Assembly (NCBI RefSeq): GCF_003002095.1
Contig: NZ_PVZC01000001.1
Coordinates: 620,001-684,000, forward strand
Source of the DNA: Allonocardiopsis opalescens
Lineage (GTDB): Bacteria; Actinomycetota; Actinomycetes; Streptosporangiales; Streptosporangiaceae
DNA: 64,000 nucleotides
Direction: 5' to 3'
The notes under the pieces are model-generated. The model was not told the origin of the DNA. It made no database searches and was given only the letters and a program-made list of their open reading frames with translations. Positions 52,702 through 60,554 of this stretch are shown piece after piece. Positions within the stretch are counted from its first letter, which is position 1. Every line of letters starts with the position of its first letter. The position numbers were made by a program, and so were the translations under genes.

Positions 52702-53195
52702 CGTGCGCGGCCGTCCGCACCGCCCCGTCCCGCCGCCCGGACGGCGATCACGCCCTGTCCGGCGGGCAAGACAAGCGGACGGCCGGAACCGGACATCGGG
52801 TGCGAAACAGGGTGATGGGCATCGCGAAACGCCGAATTCATCTCGGCCAGTAATACATCTCCGGAAAGTAAGCCTGTGCGGCGCCGATCCATGGCGTAGG
52901 TTGCGAGGCGTCCCCGTGACGGCGCCGTCACGGGTGGGCGTCCCGCGCCTCGGGCTGAGAGAATCGAGCGCGGCCGCCGCCCGATGGCGCACTATGGAGG
53001 AGGGCCGGAGCGGTCGGCCCGTCCGCGCCGCCGCACTCCCGCCGCCGCGAGGGTTCGCGGACGTCCGATAGCGGGAATGAGCGGAGGCGGGATGTCGCGG
53101 AGGAGGGCGACCGCGGGTGGCCCCACCGGACCCGGACGGGGCGAAGCGCCCGGGTCCGGACACGTGTGCGCACCAACGAGCGGAGGGTGGCCTCA
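52702..53195. other. Gene-free region before the type IV secretion operon
   Basis: No supported gene or RNA gene. A less GC-rich patch at 52795-52880 (around CAGTAATACATC) probably carries a promoter for the plus-strand operon, but no clear -35/-10 pair can be assigned. A perfect 22-bp palindrome lies at 52913-52934. A purine-rich stretch (GGAGGAGG type) occurs near 53085-53105 without an attached reading frame. Confidence 0.45.
52913..52934. promoter_or_regulatory. Perfect 22-bp palindrome upstream of the T4SS-like operon
   Basis: Arms CCCGTGACGGC and GCCGTCACGGG are contiguous with no spacer. It lies 262 bases before the first gene of the operon. It is a candidate operator for an unlinked regulator. 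Confidence 0.45.
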
Positions 53196-54173
53196 GTGAG
53201 CGGTCGGAGCGGGTCGGCTCCCGTCGTCGACGGGGACGGTCCGATGGACGTCCTCGACGCCCCACCCGCCCGGCGCCGCCGGGGCTGGTCGGGCGGCGGT
53301 GGACGCTGGCTCATCTGGCTCGGCCGCGCGGTGCTGTGGATCTTCATCATCGTGGTGATCGTCAACGGCGTGCGCGCCCCCTTCACCGACGCCACCGCCG
53401 GCCCTCCCGAGGCCGCGCCCGAGCAGGACCCCGCCGGCTCCTTCCCCGAGAGCGGCGCCGCCGCCTTCGCCCTCCAGTTCGCCGACGTCTACCTGAACTT
53501 CGACGGCGGCTCCGCCGAGGCCAGGGCCGAGGCGCTCGCCGCCTACCTGCCCCCCGAGACCGACACCCAGGCCGGCTGGAACGGAGCCGGGCGGCTGCGC
53601 GCCGACAACCTCCGCCTGGCCGGCGTCGACGTCGTCGACGAGCGTAACGCCGTCGTCAACCTGGTCGCCAGCCTGGGCGGCGAGCCCGTGCGGCTGGCCG
53701 TGCCCGTCTACACCGAGAACGGCGGCTTCACCGTGTCGGGCCGGCCGGCCCTGCTGGCCGCCCCGCCCGCCGCCGAACTTCCCGAGGTGCCCGCCCCCGA
53801 ACCCGACCTGGAGCTCGAGGAGGAGCTCACCCAGGTGCTGACCGGCTTCTTCCCCGCCTACGCCAGCGGCGACCCCGCCCTCGACCAGTACCTGGACGTC
53901 GACGCCGCCATCTCCGGCCTGAACGGAGTGGTGGAGTTCCAGGAACTGGCCGACATCAACGTCCCCGCCCCCGGCACCGAGAGCGCCGCTCCCGACGGCG
54001 CCGTGACCGTCACCGCCACCGTGGTCTGGCGCCCCGCCGCCGCGACCGAGGCCGGCGGCGAGATGGTCGCCGAGGAACCCGCCCTCTCCCAGACCTACCG
54101 GCTCACCATGGTCGACGGAGACAGGTGGTATATCCGGGACATCCAGGCGTCCCCGCAGTCGTTCGGTTCGTGA
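53196..54173 (+). CDS. TcpC-like conjugal transfer protein
   Basis: A 325-residue protein. After a basic N-terminal tail, one membrane segment (WLIWLGRAVLWIFIIVVIVNGVRAPF) anchors an extracytoplasmic part with two NTF2/VirB8-like domains (about residues 95-185 and 210-325). The typical features are AAAFALQFADVYLNFD and LTQVLTGFFPAYASGDPALDQYLD, ending in DGDRWYIRDIQ. This is the organisation of TcpC/VirB8-like scaffold proteins of Gram-positive conjugation systems. The GTG at 53196 follows GGAGGG. It is the first gene of the operon and is followed after 14 bases by a mini-ORF with its own strong ribosome site. Confidence 0.87.
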   Translation: MSGRSGSAPVVDGDGPMDVLDAPPARRRRGWSGGGGRWLIWLGRAVLWIFIIVVIVNGVRAPFTDATAGPPEAAPEQDPAGSFPESGAAAFALQFADVYLNFDGGSAEARAEALAAYLPPETDTQAGWNGAGRLRADNLRLAGVDVVDERNAVVNLVASLGGEPVRLAVPVYTENGGFTVSGRPALLAAPPAAELPEVPAPEPDLELEEELTQVLTGFFPAYASGDPALDQYLDVDAAISGLNGVVEFQELADINVPAPGTESAAPDGAVTVTATVVWRPAAATEAGGEMVAEEPALSQTYRLTMVDGDRWYIRDIQASPQSFGS

Positions 54174-54187
54174 ATAAGGAGAGGCCC

Positions 54188-54235
54188 ATGTCCGCCCTGC
54201 CCACCCGCACCGCCCCCCGGGGGGAGAGAACGTAG
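54188..54235 (+). CDS. 15-residue mini-ORF coupled to the VirB2-like gene
   Basis: ATG at 54188 is preceded by AAGGAGAGG at ideal distance. The frame reads MSALPTRTAPRGERT and stops with TAG at 54233-54235. The next gene's ATG follows that stop with no gap. This fits a translated leader that passes ribosomes to the downstream gene. It has no similarity I recognise; its rich Pro/Arg/Thr content resembles the other mini-ORF in this operon. Confidence 0.5.
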   Translation: MSALPTRTAPRGERT

Positions 54236-54568
54236 ATGTTCCCCGACCTGCTCCAGGCGTCGCAGGACGCCGTGACGCAGCTGCCGCTGTCCGCGGAGGC
54301 GCTGCACACCCCGGGAGCCCACACCGGCCTGCTCGCCGAGGTCCAGGGGCCCGACACCTCGGGCCTGGCCAGCTGGCTGCGCAACTTCTTCGGCCCGCTG
54401 TTCCTGGTCGTCGTGTCGATCGTGGCCATCTTCTTCCTGTTCACCAGGGAGATCACCAGGTTCGCCCAGTTCATCATCCTGGCGATCCTGATCGGCGTCA
54501 TCTTCTACGTCCCCGGGATCATCGAGACGACCGCGCGGGCCATCGCAGGCGCGCTCGGCGTCTCCTGA
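54236..54568 (+). CDS. Small two-helix membrane protein, VirB2/TrbC-like
   Basis: A 110-residue protein. A polar N-terminal half of about 50 residues precedes two membrane helices (LFLVVVSIVAIFFLF and FAQFIILAILIGVIFYVPGII) joined by a short basic loop (TREITRF). It ends in a small amphipathic tail. Size, topology and position in front of the TcpE/VirB4 genes fit a VirB2-type pilin-like or channel subunit; sequence similarity is not strong enough to be sure. ATG at 54236 abuts the stop of the mini-ORF. It is 33 bases from the next gene. Confidence 0.6.
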   Translation: MFPDLLQASQDAVTQLPLSAEALHTPGAHTGLLAEVQGPDTSGLASWLRNFFGPLFLVVVSIVAIFFLFTREITRFAQFIILAILIGVIFYVPGIIETTARAIAGALGVS

Positions 54569-54601
54569 TCGCGGGCCGCCTGCCGGGAAGGAGTACGCGG
54601 C

Positions 54602-57600
54602 GTGGACCTGCCCACGTATACGAGCATCTGGCGGATCGAGAAGCGGCTGTACAAGCTGTACGACTTCCGGCTGCCGATGCCGCTGCCGATCGTCACCATC
54701 GGCGTGTTCGTGGGCGTCTCCCTCGTGTGGATCCTGCTCATGCGGCTGGTCGGGGTGCCCTTCGAGCCCCCGATCGGCCATGTCGTGTGGCTGGTCCCGC
54801 CCGCGGTCCTCACCTTCCTCGGCACCCGGCCGGTGATCGAGAACAAGCGTCTGCCCGAACTCCTGCTCTCGCAGGGCCGCTACCTGCTCGAACCCCGGGT
54901 GTTCACCCGGCTCACCCCGTCCAGGGAGCCCTCCCGCGTCGTCATCGAGGCACGGGTGTGGCGGCGGGCCCCCGACGCGCCGCCGCTGCCGCTGCGCGCC
55001 GCGAAGGCGGCGGCCGACGAGCGGGGAGCCGAGGCCGCCGAGGCGCCCGAGCGGCGCAAGGGCAAGGCCGCCAAGCGCAAGCGCGGCGCCGCCCGGCGCG
55101 GCCGCGAGGTCTCCCCGGCGCTGGTGCGCGTCACCCGCCGCCAGGCCGACGCACCGGCGCGCCCCGCCGCCCGGCCCGCCCAGGAGCGGCCCGCCGCCGA
55201 GGCGCCGCGGCCCGCCGGGCCGCGTGAGGAGGCGCGCGCCGCCCGCCGCAGGAACGACCCGCCGTGGCCCAGGCCCGCCGGATGGACCGAGGAGGCGTCC
55301 GCCGCCGAAGAGGCCCACGGGCCCGCCGGGGTTCCGGCGGCGGAGGACGCACGCGCGTCCGGGCCCGCCGCGAGCGGTCCGGCCGCGCCGCCGTACGACG
55401 CGGCCGCTCCCGGCACCGACGCCGGCCGGCCGATCCCGACCGAGACGGCCGCGGCACCGCGGAACGGCGCGCGGCCCCAGGCCGACGAGGCGCACGGCGC
55501 CGCAGACGCCGAGCGCCGGTCCGCGACGGCCCCGGCCGCTCAGGCGGCCGCGCCCGGCACCCCGCCGCGGGCGGAGCAGACGGCCGCGCCCAGGTCGGCC
55601 GACGCAGGTCGGGCGGCATCCGGACACCCCGAGCCCGCCGGGTCCCGGGGCGCGGACGGAACGGGCCGCCGCCGGGTCTCCGATTCGCCCTGGCCCGCCA
55701 CGTCCACCGCTTCGACGTCCGGACCCGCCTCCGGCGACGCCTCGGCCCGCCGGCCCGCCCCGGCGGATGAGGCCCCCGGCGACACCGCCGCGCCGCGGGC
55801 CCCCGAAGAGCCGCCGCACGCGGCACGGCCCGCCGCGCACGGCTCGCCCGGGCCCGCCGAACCCCGGGGCGCCGGTGACGTCCGCGCGGCCCACGCTTCC
55901 ACGCCCCCGGCCCCCGCCGCGTCCGAGCCGTCGCCCGCCCGCGGGCCCGCCGAGCCCTGGGGCGGCGTCCGCGCGGACGCCGCCCCGACCGCCGCGGCCG
56001 GCCAGGCTCCCGCCGAGCCGCCCTCGGGCACGGACGACCGTGCCGAGCGCGGCGAGGCTGCGCCCAAGGGCGCCCGCAGCGTCGTCGACCGCGCCCGGCA
56101 GGCCAATATCCGCCGCCGCGCCGACCGCAGGGGCGAGCTGCACCCGGCCGCCGCCGCCCAGCTGGGCGAGGCGCCCGCGGCACCGCCCGAAACCGAGCCC
56201 GCCCGGCCCGCCGCCCAGGAGCGCGGCACCGCCGCGCCCGCGCGGCCGGCCGCCGAGCGCGCCGACGCCGCCGCCCGGCCCGCCGAACCGGCCGCCCCGG
56301 CCGAGCCCGCGCGCCCCGCCGAGCGGTCCCGGATGCGCCAGCTCTTCCCCGAGCGGCCCGCCCGCACCGGCACCCCGGCCGACGCCGCCGAGCCCGCACC
56401 GCCCGCCGCCGAGCGCCCGGCCGCCTCGGCCCGGCCGCCGGCGCCCCCCGCCGACCCGGGCCGCCCCCGTACCGGACGCGCCAAGCCCGCCTGGACCGAG
56501 CGCCCGCTGCCCTGGGAGGCGCCGCAGCGCGAACCCGCCGAGGGCGGCGAGCGCCCGGCGCGGCCGCAGGCCGAGCGCCCGGCCGACCCGGCGGTCGAGA
56601 TCGACCACGGCACCGGCGAACTCGACTCCATGCGCCGCGAGCCGCGCCGCGACAACCCCGCCGCCAAGCAGGCGCCGAGGCGCCGCACCGGGCCGGCCGA
56701 ACGCGCCTGGCCCGCCCCCGGCACCCCCGCTCCGCCCGCCGAGCCCGAGGTCGAGATCGACGTGGTCGGCACCGAAGCGTCCGGCACCGCCGAACCGCCG
56801 CCGCCCACCGACCTCGGCCTGCCCGCATCCGAGCGGCCCGCCCCCGCGCGCCCCGAGCCGCCGGCACCGCCCGCCCGCGTGCACCCGGCCGCCGCCACCA
56901 CCGAGCCGCGCCCTTCGGCGCGCCGCGAGGCGGCCGAGCCCGCCGAGGCGCCGGCCGCCCCGCCGCCCGCCGCCCGCCGCGAGCGGCGCCCCGAGCCGCC
57001 CGCCCCGTCGACCCCGCCGCGCGGCAACGGCCGCCCGCCGGCCCGGCCCACCGCCGACCCCGCGCCCGCGGCCGGCCCCTCGACCCCCGACTCCGGCACC
57101 CGCGGCTGGCGCCGCCTCACCCGGATGGTCGCCGGGGGAGCGGGCCGCGCCGAGTCGCCGTCGGAGGAGCTGCGCCGGCTGCGCGCCCCGGTCGAGGGCA
57201 ACCGCAGGATCGTCGTCCTCGGCTGCACCGGCGGCGCCGGCCAGAGCGTCACCACGCTCATGCTCGGCCACATGCTGGCCCAGTACCGCGACGAGCGGGT
57301 CGTGGCCATCGACGCCAACCCGGGGCCCGGCTCGATGTCGCGCCGCACCAGGACCGAGACCCCGGAGACCCTCACCTCCCTGCTGGCCAACGCCGACCGC
57401 ATCGGCGGCTACCTGGCCATGCGCTCCTACACCTCGCAGTCCAACACCCGCCTGGAGGTCGTCGGCGCCCTGGAGGACCCCTACGTGCAGACCCTCGACG
57501 ACCGCGACTACGAGCAGCTGATGGGGCTGCTCGACCGCTTCTACTCGATGGTGCTGCTCGACCCCGCCGCCACCGGCGTCTCCCGGGTGCTGCCCTTCGC

Positions 57601-58027
57601 CGACCACGTCGTACTGGTCGCCCCGGCCAGCGCCGACGCGCCCCGGGCCGTCTCGATGACCTTCGAATGGCTCGACGGCCACGGCTACAGCCGGCTGCGC
57701 GCCCGCTCCACCGTGGTCGTCAACGGGGTGAGCAAGCGCAGCCTCGCCCACGTCGAGGAGGCCGAGGCGGTCGCCCGGGGCCGCTGCCGCGCGATCGTGC
57801 GGGTGCCGTGGGACGACCACCTCGGCCACGGCAAGGGCGGCGTCACCGAACCGGGCAACCTCCGCACCCCCGCCCGGCGCGCCTACACGGCGCTGGCCGG
57901 CGTGGTGGTGGCCGGCCTCGCCAGGCAGCCCGCCCCGCCGCTGCCCGCACCGCCCCCAGACGCCGAGCAGGAGCCGTCCGAGCCGCCGTCCCCCGCCGGC
58001 GGCCGACACCAGGAGGTCTCGCGATGA
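54602..58027 (+). CDS. TcpE-like membrane protein fused to a MinD-like domain by a long disordered linker
   Basis: An 1141-residue protein with three parts. Residues 1-120 are TcpE/PrgI-like: YTSIWRIEKRLYKLYDFRLP, then two membrane helices (LPIVTIGVFVGVSLVWILL and VVWLVPPAVLTFL), and RPVIENKRLPELLLSQGRYLL. About residues 130-830 are Ala/Pro/Arg/Glu low-complexity sequence. From about 835 a MinD/ParA-like domain follows: IVVLGCTGGAGQSVTTLML, VVAIDANPGPG, MVLLDPAATG, HVVLVAPAS. The P-loop GCTGGAGQS (874-882) lacks both lysines of the MinD consensus KGGxGK, so nucleotide hydrolysis is doubtful. The GTG at 54602 has GGAAGGAG upstream. Its stop overlaps the next mini-ORF. Confidence 0.8.
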   Translation: MDLPTYTSIWRIEKRLYKLYDFRLPMPLPIVTIGVFVGVSLVWILLMRLVGVPFEPPIGHVVWLVPPAVLTFLGTRPVIENKRLPELLLSQGRYLLEPRVFTRLTPSREPSRVVIEARVWRRAPDAPPLPLRAAKAAADERGAEAAEAPERRKGKAAKRKRGAARRGREVSPALVRVTRRQADAPARPAARPAQERPAAEAPRPAGPREEARAARRRNDPPWPRPAGWTEEASAAEEAHGPAGVPAAEDARASGPAASGPAAPPYDAAAPGTDAGRPIPTETAAAPRNGARPQADEAHGAADAERRSATAPAAQAAAPGTPPRAEQTAAPRSADAGRAASGHPEPAGSRGADGTGRRRVSDSPWPATSTASTSGPASGDASARRPAPADEAPGDTAAPRAPEEPPHAARPAAHGSPGPAEPRGAGDVRAAHASTPPAPAASEPSPARGPAEPWGGVRADAAPTAAAGQAPAEPPSGTDDRAERGEAAPKGARSVVDRARQANIRRRADRRGELHPAAAAQLGEAPAAPPETEPARPAAQERGTAAPARPAAERADAAARPAEPAAPAEPARPAERSRMRQLFPERPARTGTPADAAEPAPPAAERPAASARPPAPPADPGRPRTGRAKPAWTERPLPWEAPQREPAEGGERPARPQAERPADPAVEIDHGTGELDSMRREPRRDNPAAKQAPRRRTGPAERAWPAPGTPAPPAEPEVEIDVVGTEASGTAEPPPPTDLGLPASERPAPARPEPPAPPARVHPAAATTEPRPSARREAAEPAEAPAAPPPAARRERRPEPPAPSTPPRGNGRPPARPTADPAPAAGPSTPDSGTRGWRRLTRMVAGGAGRAESPSEELRRLRAPVEGNRRIVVLGCTGGAGQSVTTLMLGHMLAQYRDERVVAIDANPGPGSMSRRTRTETPETLTSLLANADRIGGYLAMRSYTSQSNTRLEVVGALEDPYVQTLDDRDYEQLMGLLDRFYSMVLLDPAATGVSRVLPFADHVVLVAPASADAPRAVSMTFEWLDGHGYSRLRARSTVVVNGVSKRSLAHVEEAEAVARGRCRAIVRVPWDDHLGHGKGGVTEPGNLRTPARRAYTALAGVVVAGLARQPAPPLPAPPPDAEQEPSEPPSPAGGRHQEVSR

Positions 58028-58068
58028 ACACTCCGCCCCGCCGCGCCGCCCCAGGGCATCCGCGATGA
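58024..58068 (+). CDS. 14-residue mini-ORF linking the TcpE/MinD and VirB4 genes
   Basis: ATG at 58024 follows AGGAGG at ideal spacing and overlaps the upstream stop (ATGA). The frame reads MNTPPRRAAPGHPR and its TGA at 58066-58068 overlaps the ATG of the VirB4-like gene (ATGA). The VirB4-like start itself has only a weak AGGG site, so ribosomes probably reach it through this short frame. The alternative is that the small frame is not conserved and the VirB4-like gene starts by simple coupling. Confidence 0.5.
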   Translation: MNTPPRRAAPGHPR

Positions 58069-60554
58069 GCTCCACCAAGACCACCAGCAGGCTGGCCGTC
58101 CGCTACTTCGACGACCGCGTCCTGCTCAGCGACACCTCGGCCTGGGCCTACTTCCGGCTGCCCACCGTCTCCTACGAGTTCACCACTCCGGAGGAGCGCG
58201 AAGGGCTGGCCACCAACATCACCATCGCGCTGGCCGCGATCCGGATGACCGACGCCGAGGTGCACCTGCGCATCGCGCAGCGCGCCTACCCGGCGGCGGA
58301 GTGGGCCACCCGGCTGGACGAGACCTCCGACGGCGGCCCCGGCTGGTACGACTACCTGGACGAGTCCTACCGGCACGTGTGGGCCAAGGACTTCTGGACC
58401 AAGGAGGTCTACCTCGGCGTGCGGCTCGGGCAGCGCGGCGTGCGCGCCCAGCTGGCCGGCAGCGGCGTCTTCTCCCAGCTCTTCGCCGCCTACCAGCGCA
58501 GCGAGCAGGTGCTGGGCCTGGAGGACGAGACCATCTCGACCGGGGAGATCGCCCGCTGGACCGAGCAGGCCGAGCGGCTGGGCCGCGCCCTGTCCGCGAG
58601 CGCCCTGTACGCCAGGCACGCCCGCGCCTCCGAACTGGCCTGGATGATCCGGCACGCCGTGATGGGCCTGGCCGGAGAGCCCCGCCCGTCGTCCACCCCG
58701 CGCCGCCGCTGGGGGGCGGGCGAGATCGAGGCGCTGGCCGAGGGCGTCATCCACAACGGCCGCTCCCACCTGCGGCTGGACCAGCCCACCGGCTCCGCCT
58801 ACGCCGCCCACGTGTCCTTCGCCCGCTTCCCCGACCTGATGCCCTTCCCCGACGGCGAACCGTGGCTGCACTACACCGACGCGCTGCCCTTCCCGGTGGA
58901 GGTCTCGGCGCGGATGAAGCTGATCCCGCCCGCCAAGGCCAGCAAGGACGTCGGCCGCAAGCTCGCGCACGCCCGCGACATGGACGCCCACATCCGCGAG
59001 GCCGGGGTGGAGGCGCCGATCGCGCTCGCCGAGCAGATCGACGCGGCCCGGATGCTGGAGCACGGCATCACCAAGGAGCGGCTGCCCTTCGTCTACGGCT
59101 GGCACCGGCTGATCATCGGCGCGCCCACCGAGCAGCTGCTGCTGCAGCGGGTCGAGGCCGTGGTGGAGCACTACCGCGACATCGGCATCGACATCGTCAA
59201 CTCCACCGGCGACCAGTTCGCGCTCTTCTGCGAGGCGCTGCCGGGCGACCGGATCAGGCTCAACGCCTACGCGCAGCGCCAGCCGCTGCGCACCATCGCC
59301 GGCGGCATGCCCACCGCCACCGTCGACCTCGGCGACCGGGTCGACGACTCCGGGGCCGGCTGGGTGGGCCCCTACATCGGCGAGACGCTGGGCCGGGCCC
59401 GCTCCATCGTGCACTTCGACCCGCTGGTGGCGGCGGCCCGCAACCGCCCCACCGCGATCGCGATCACCGGCGAGCCGGGCGGCGGCAAGACCACCCTGGC
59501 GCTGCTGCTCATCTACCAGCTGGCCCTGCGCGGAGTGACCGTCGCCGCCATCGACCCCAAGGGCGACGCCGAGTCGCTGGTGGAGCTGCTGCGGCGCCGC
59601 GGCCGCAAGGCGCGGATGATGAACCTCGGCTCGGCCGCCCCCGGCCTGCTCGACCCCTTCGGCTTCGGCGACGACCTCGCCGCCAAGAAGACGATGGCCA
59701 CCGAGACGCTGCGGCTGCTGCTGCCGCGGATGAGCGAGGAGCGCGAGAGCGCGATGATCCAGGCGGTGGCGGCGGTGGCCAACCAGCCGCAGCCCAGCCT
59801 GCTCAAGGTGGTGGAGCACCTGGAGGGCGCCACCGACCCCGCCTCGCGCAACCTCGGCGCGGTGCTGCGCTCCATGTCGGAGATGCGGCTGGCCAGCCTC
59901 TGCTTCGACCCCCAGGGCGAGCACCAGATCGACAGCGCCGGCTGGACCACCGTGTTCACCCTGGGCGGGCTCACCCTGCCCGACTCCGGCCTCGGCCGCG
60001 ACGACTACAGCTACGAGCAGCGGCTGTCGGTCGCGCTGCTCTACCTGGTCAGCCAGTTCGCCAGGCGGCTGATGAACGGCCTGGACCGGCGCCTGCCCAA
60101 GGCGATCTTCCTGGACGAGGCGTGGGCCATCACCTCCACCCCCGAGGGCGCCAAGCTGGTGCCCGAGGTCTCCCGGATGGGCCGCTCCCGCAACACCGCC
60201 CTGATCCTGGTCAGCCAGAACGCCGGCGACCTGCTGAACGAGCAGGTCACCAACTGCCTGTCCAGCGTGTTCGCCTTCCGCTCCAGCGAACGCGTCGAGG
60301 TGGCCAATGTGATGGCGCTGCTCGGCGTCGAACCCGTCGAGGAGCACAAGGCCGTCCTGCGCAACCTCGGCAACGGTGAGTGCATATTCCGGGATCTGGA
60401 CGGCAGGGCCGGCCGGATCGGCGTCGACCTGGTCTCCGAGGAGCTGCTGAGTTGGCTCGACACGAACCCCACCCGGCAGCGGCCCGCGGCGGACGACCGG
60501 GCCGAAGCCGAAGCGGCCGACGACGGCACGACCCTGCCCGGGGCGCGGCGGTGA
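58065..60554 (+). CDS. VirB4-like (TraC/ConE-type) secretion ATPase
   Basis: An 829-residue ATPase that would power pilus or channel assembly at the inner face of the membrane. The first 450 residues form the VirB4 N-terminal region (VRYFDDRVLLSDTSAWAYFRLP and TKEVYLGVRLG). The C-terminal motor has Walker A TGEPGGGKTT (K475), VAAIDPKGDAESL, Walker B AIFLDEAWA (D684, E685), the SRMGRSRNTALILVSQN motif and a final VEVANVMALLG segment. All are standard for VirB4. The ATG at 58065 overlaps the stop of the preceding mini-ORF; its stop overlaps the next start. Confidence 0.92.
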   Translation: MSSTKTTSRLAVRYFDDRVLLSDTSAWAYFRLPTVSYEFTTPEEREGLATNITIALAAIRMTDAEVHLRIAQRAYPAAEWATRLDETSDGGPGWYDYLDESYRHVWAKDFWTKEVYLGVRLGQRGVRAQLAGSGVFSQLFAAYQRSEQVLGLEDETISTGEIARWTEQAERLGRALSASALYARHARASELAWMIRHAVMGLAGEPRPSSTPRRRWGAGEIEALAEGVIHNGRSHLRLDQPTGSAYAAHVSFARFPDLMPFPDGEPWLHYTDALPFPVEVSARMKLIPPAKASKDVGRKLAHARDMDAHIREAGVEAPIALAEQIDAARMLEHGITKERLPFVYGWHRLIIGAPTEQLLLQRVEAVVEHYRDIGIDIVNSTGDQFALFCEALPGDRIRLNAYAQRQPLRTIAGGMPTATVDLGDRVDDSGAGWVGPYIGETLGRARSIVHFDPLVAAARNRPTAIAITGEPGGGKTTLALLLIYQLALRGVTVAAIDPKGDAESLVELLRRRGRKARMMNLGSAAPGLLDPFGFGDDLAAKKTMATETLRLLLPRMSEERESAMIQAVAAVANQPQPSLLKVVEHLEGATDPASRNLGAVLRSMSEMRLASLCFDPQGEHQIDSAGWTTVFTLGGLTLPDSGLGRDDYSYEQRLSVALLYLVSQFARRLMNGLDRRLPKAIFLDEAWAITSTPEGAKLVPEVSRMGRSRNTALILVSQNAGDLLNEQVTNCLSSVFAFRSSERVEVANVMALLGVEPVEEHKAVLRNLGNGECIFRDLDGRAGRIGVDLVSEELLSWLDTNPTRQRPAADDRAEAEAADDGTTLPGARR

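Noticed and set aside
52702-53195. A tRNA or small RNA gene in the empty region before the secretion operon
   Set aside because: No cloverleaf, T-loop motif or terminator-linked promoter could be found; only the palindrome stands out.
54095-58084. A 1329-codon minus-strand frame opposite the TcpE/MinD gene
   Set aside because: It is composed of Gly/Arg runs, has no ribosome site, and lies antisense to a frame with clear membrane and MinD-like motifs.
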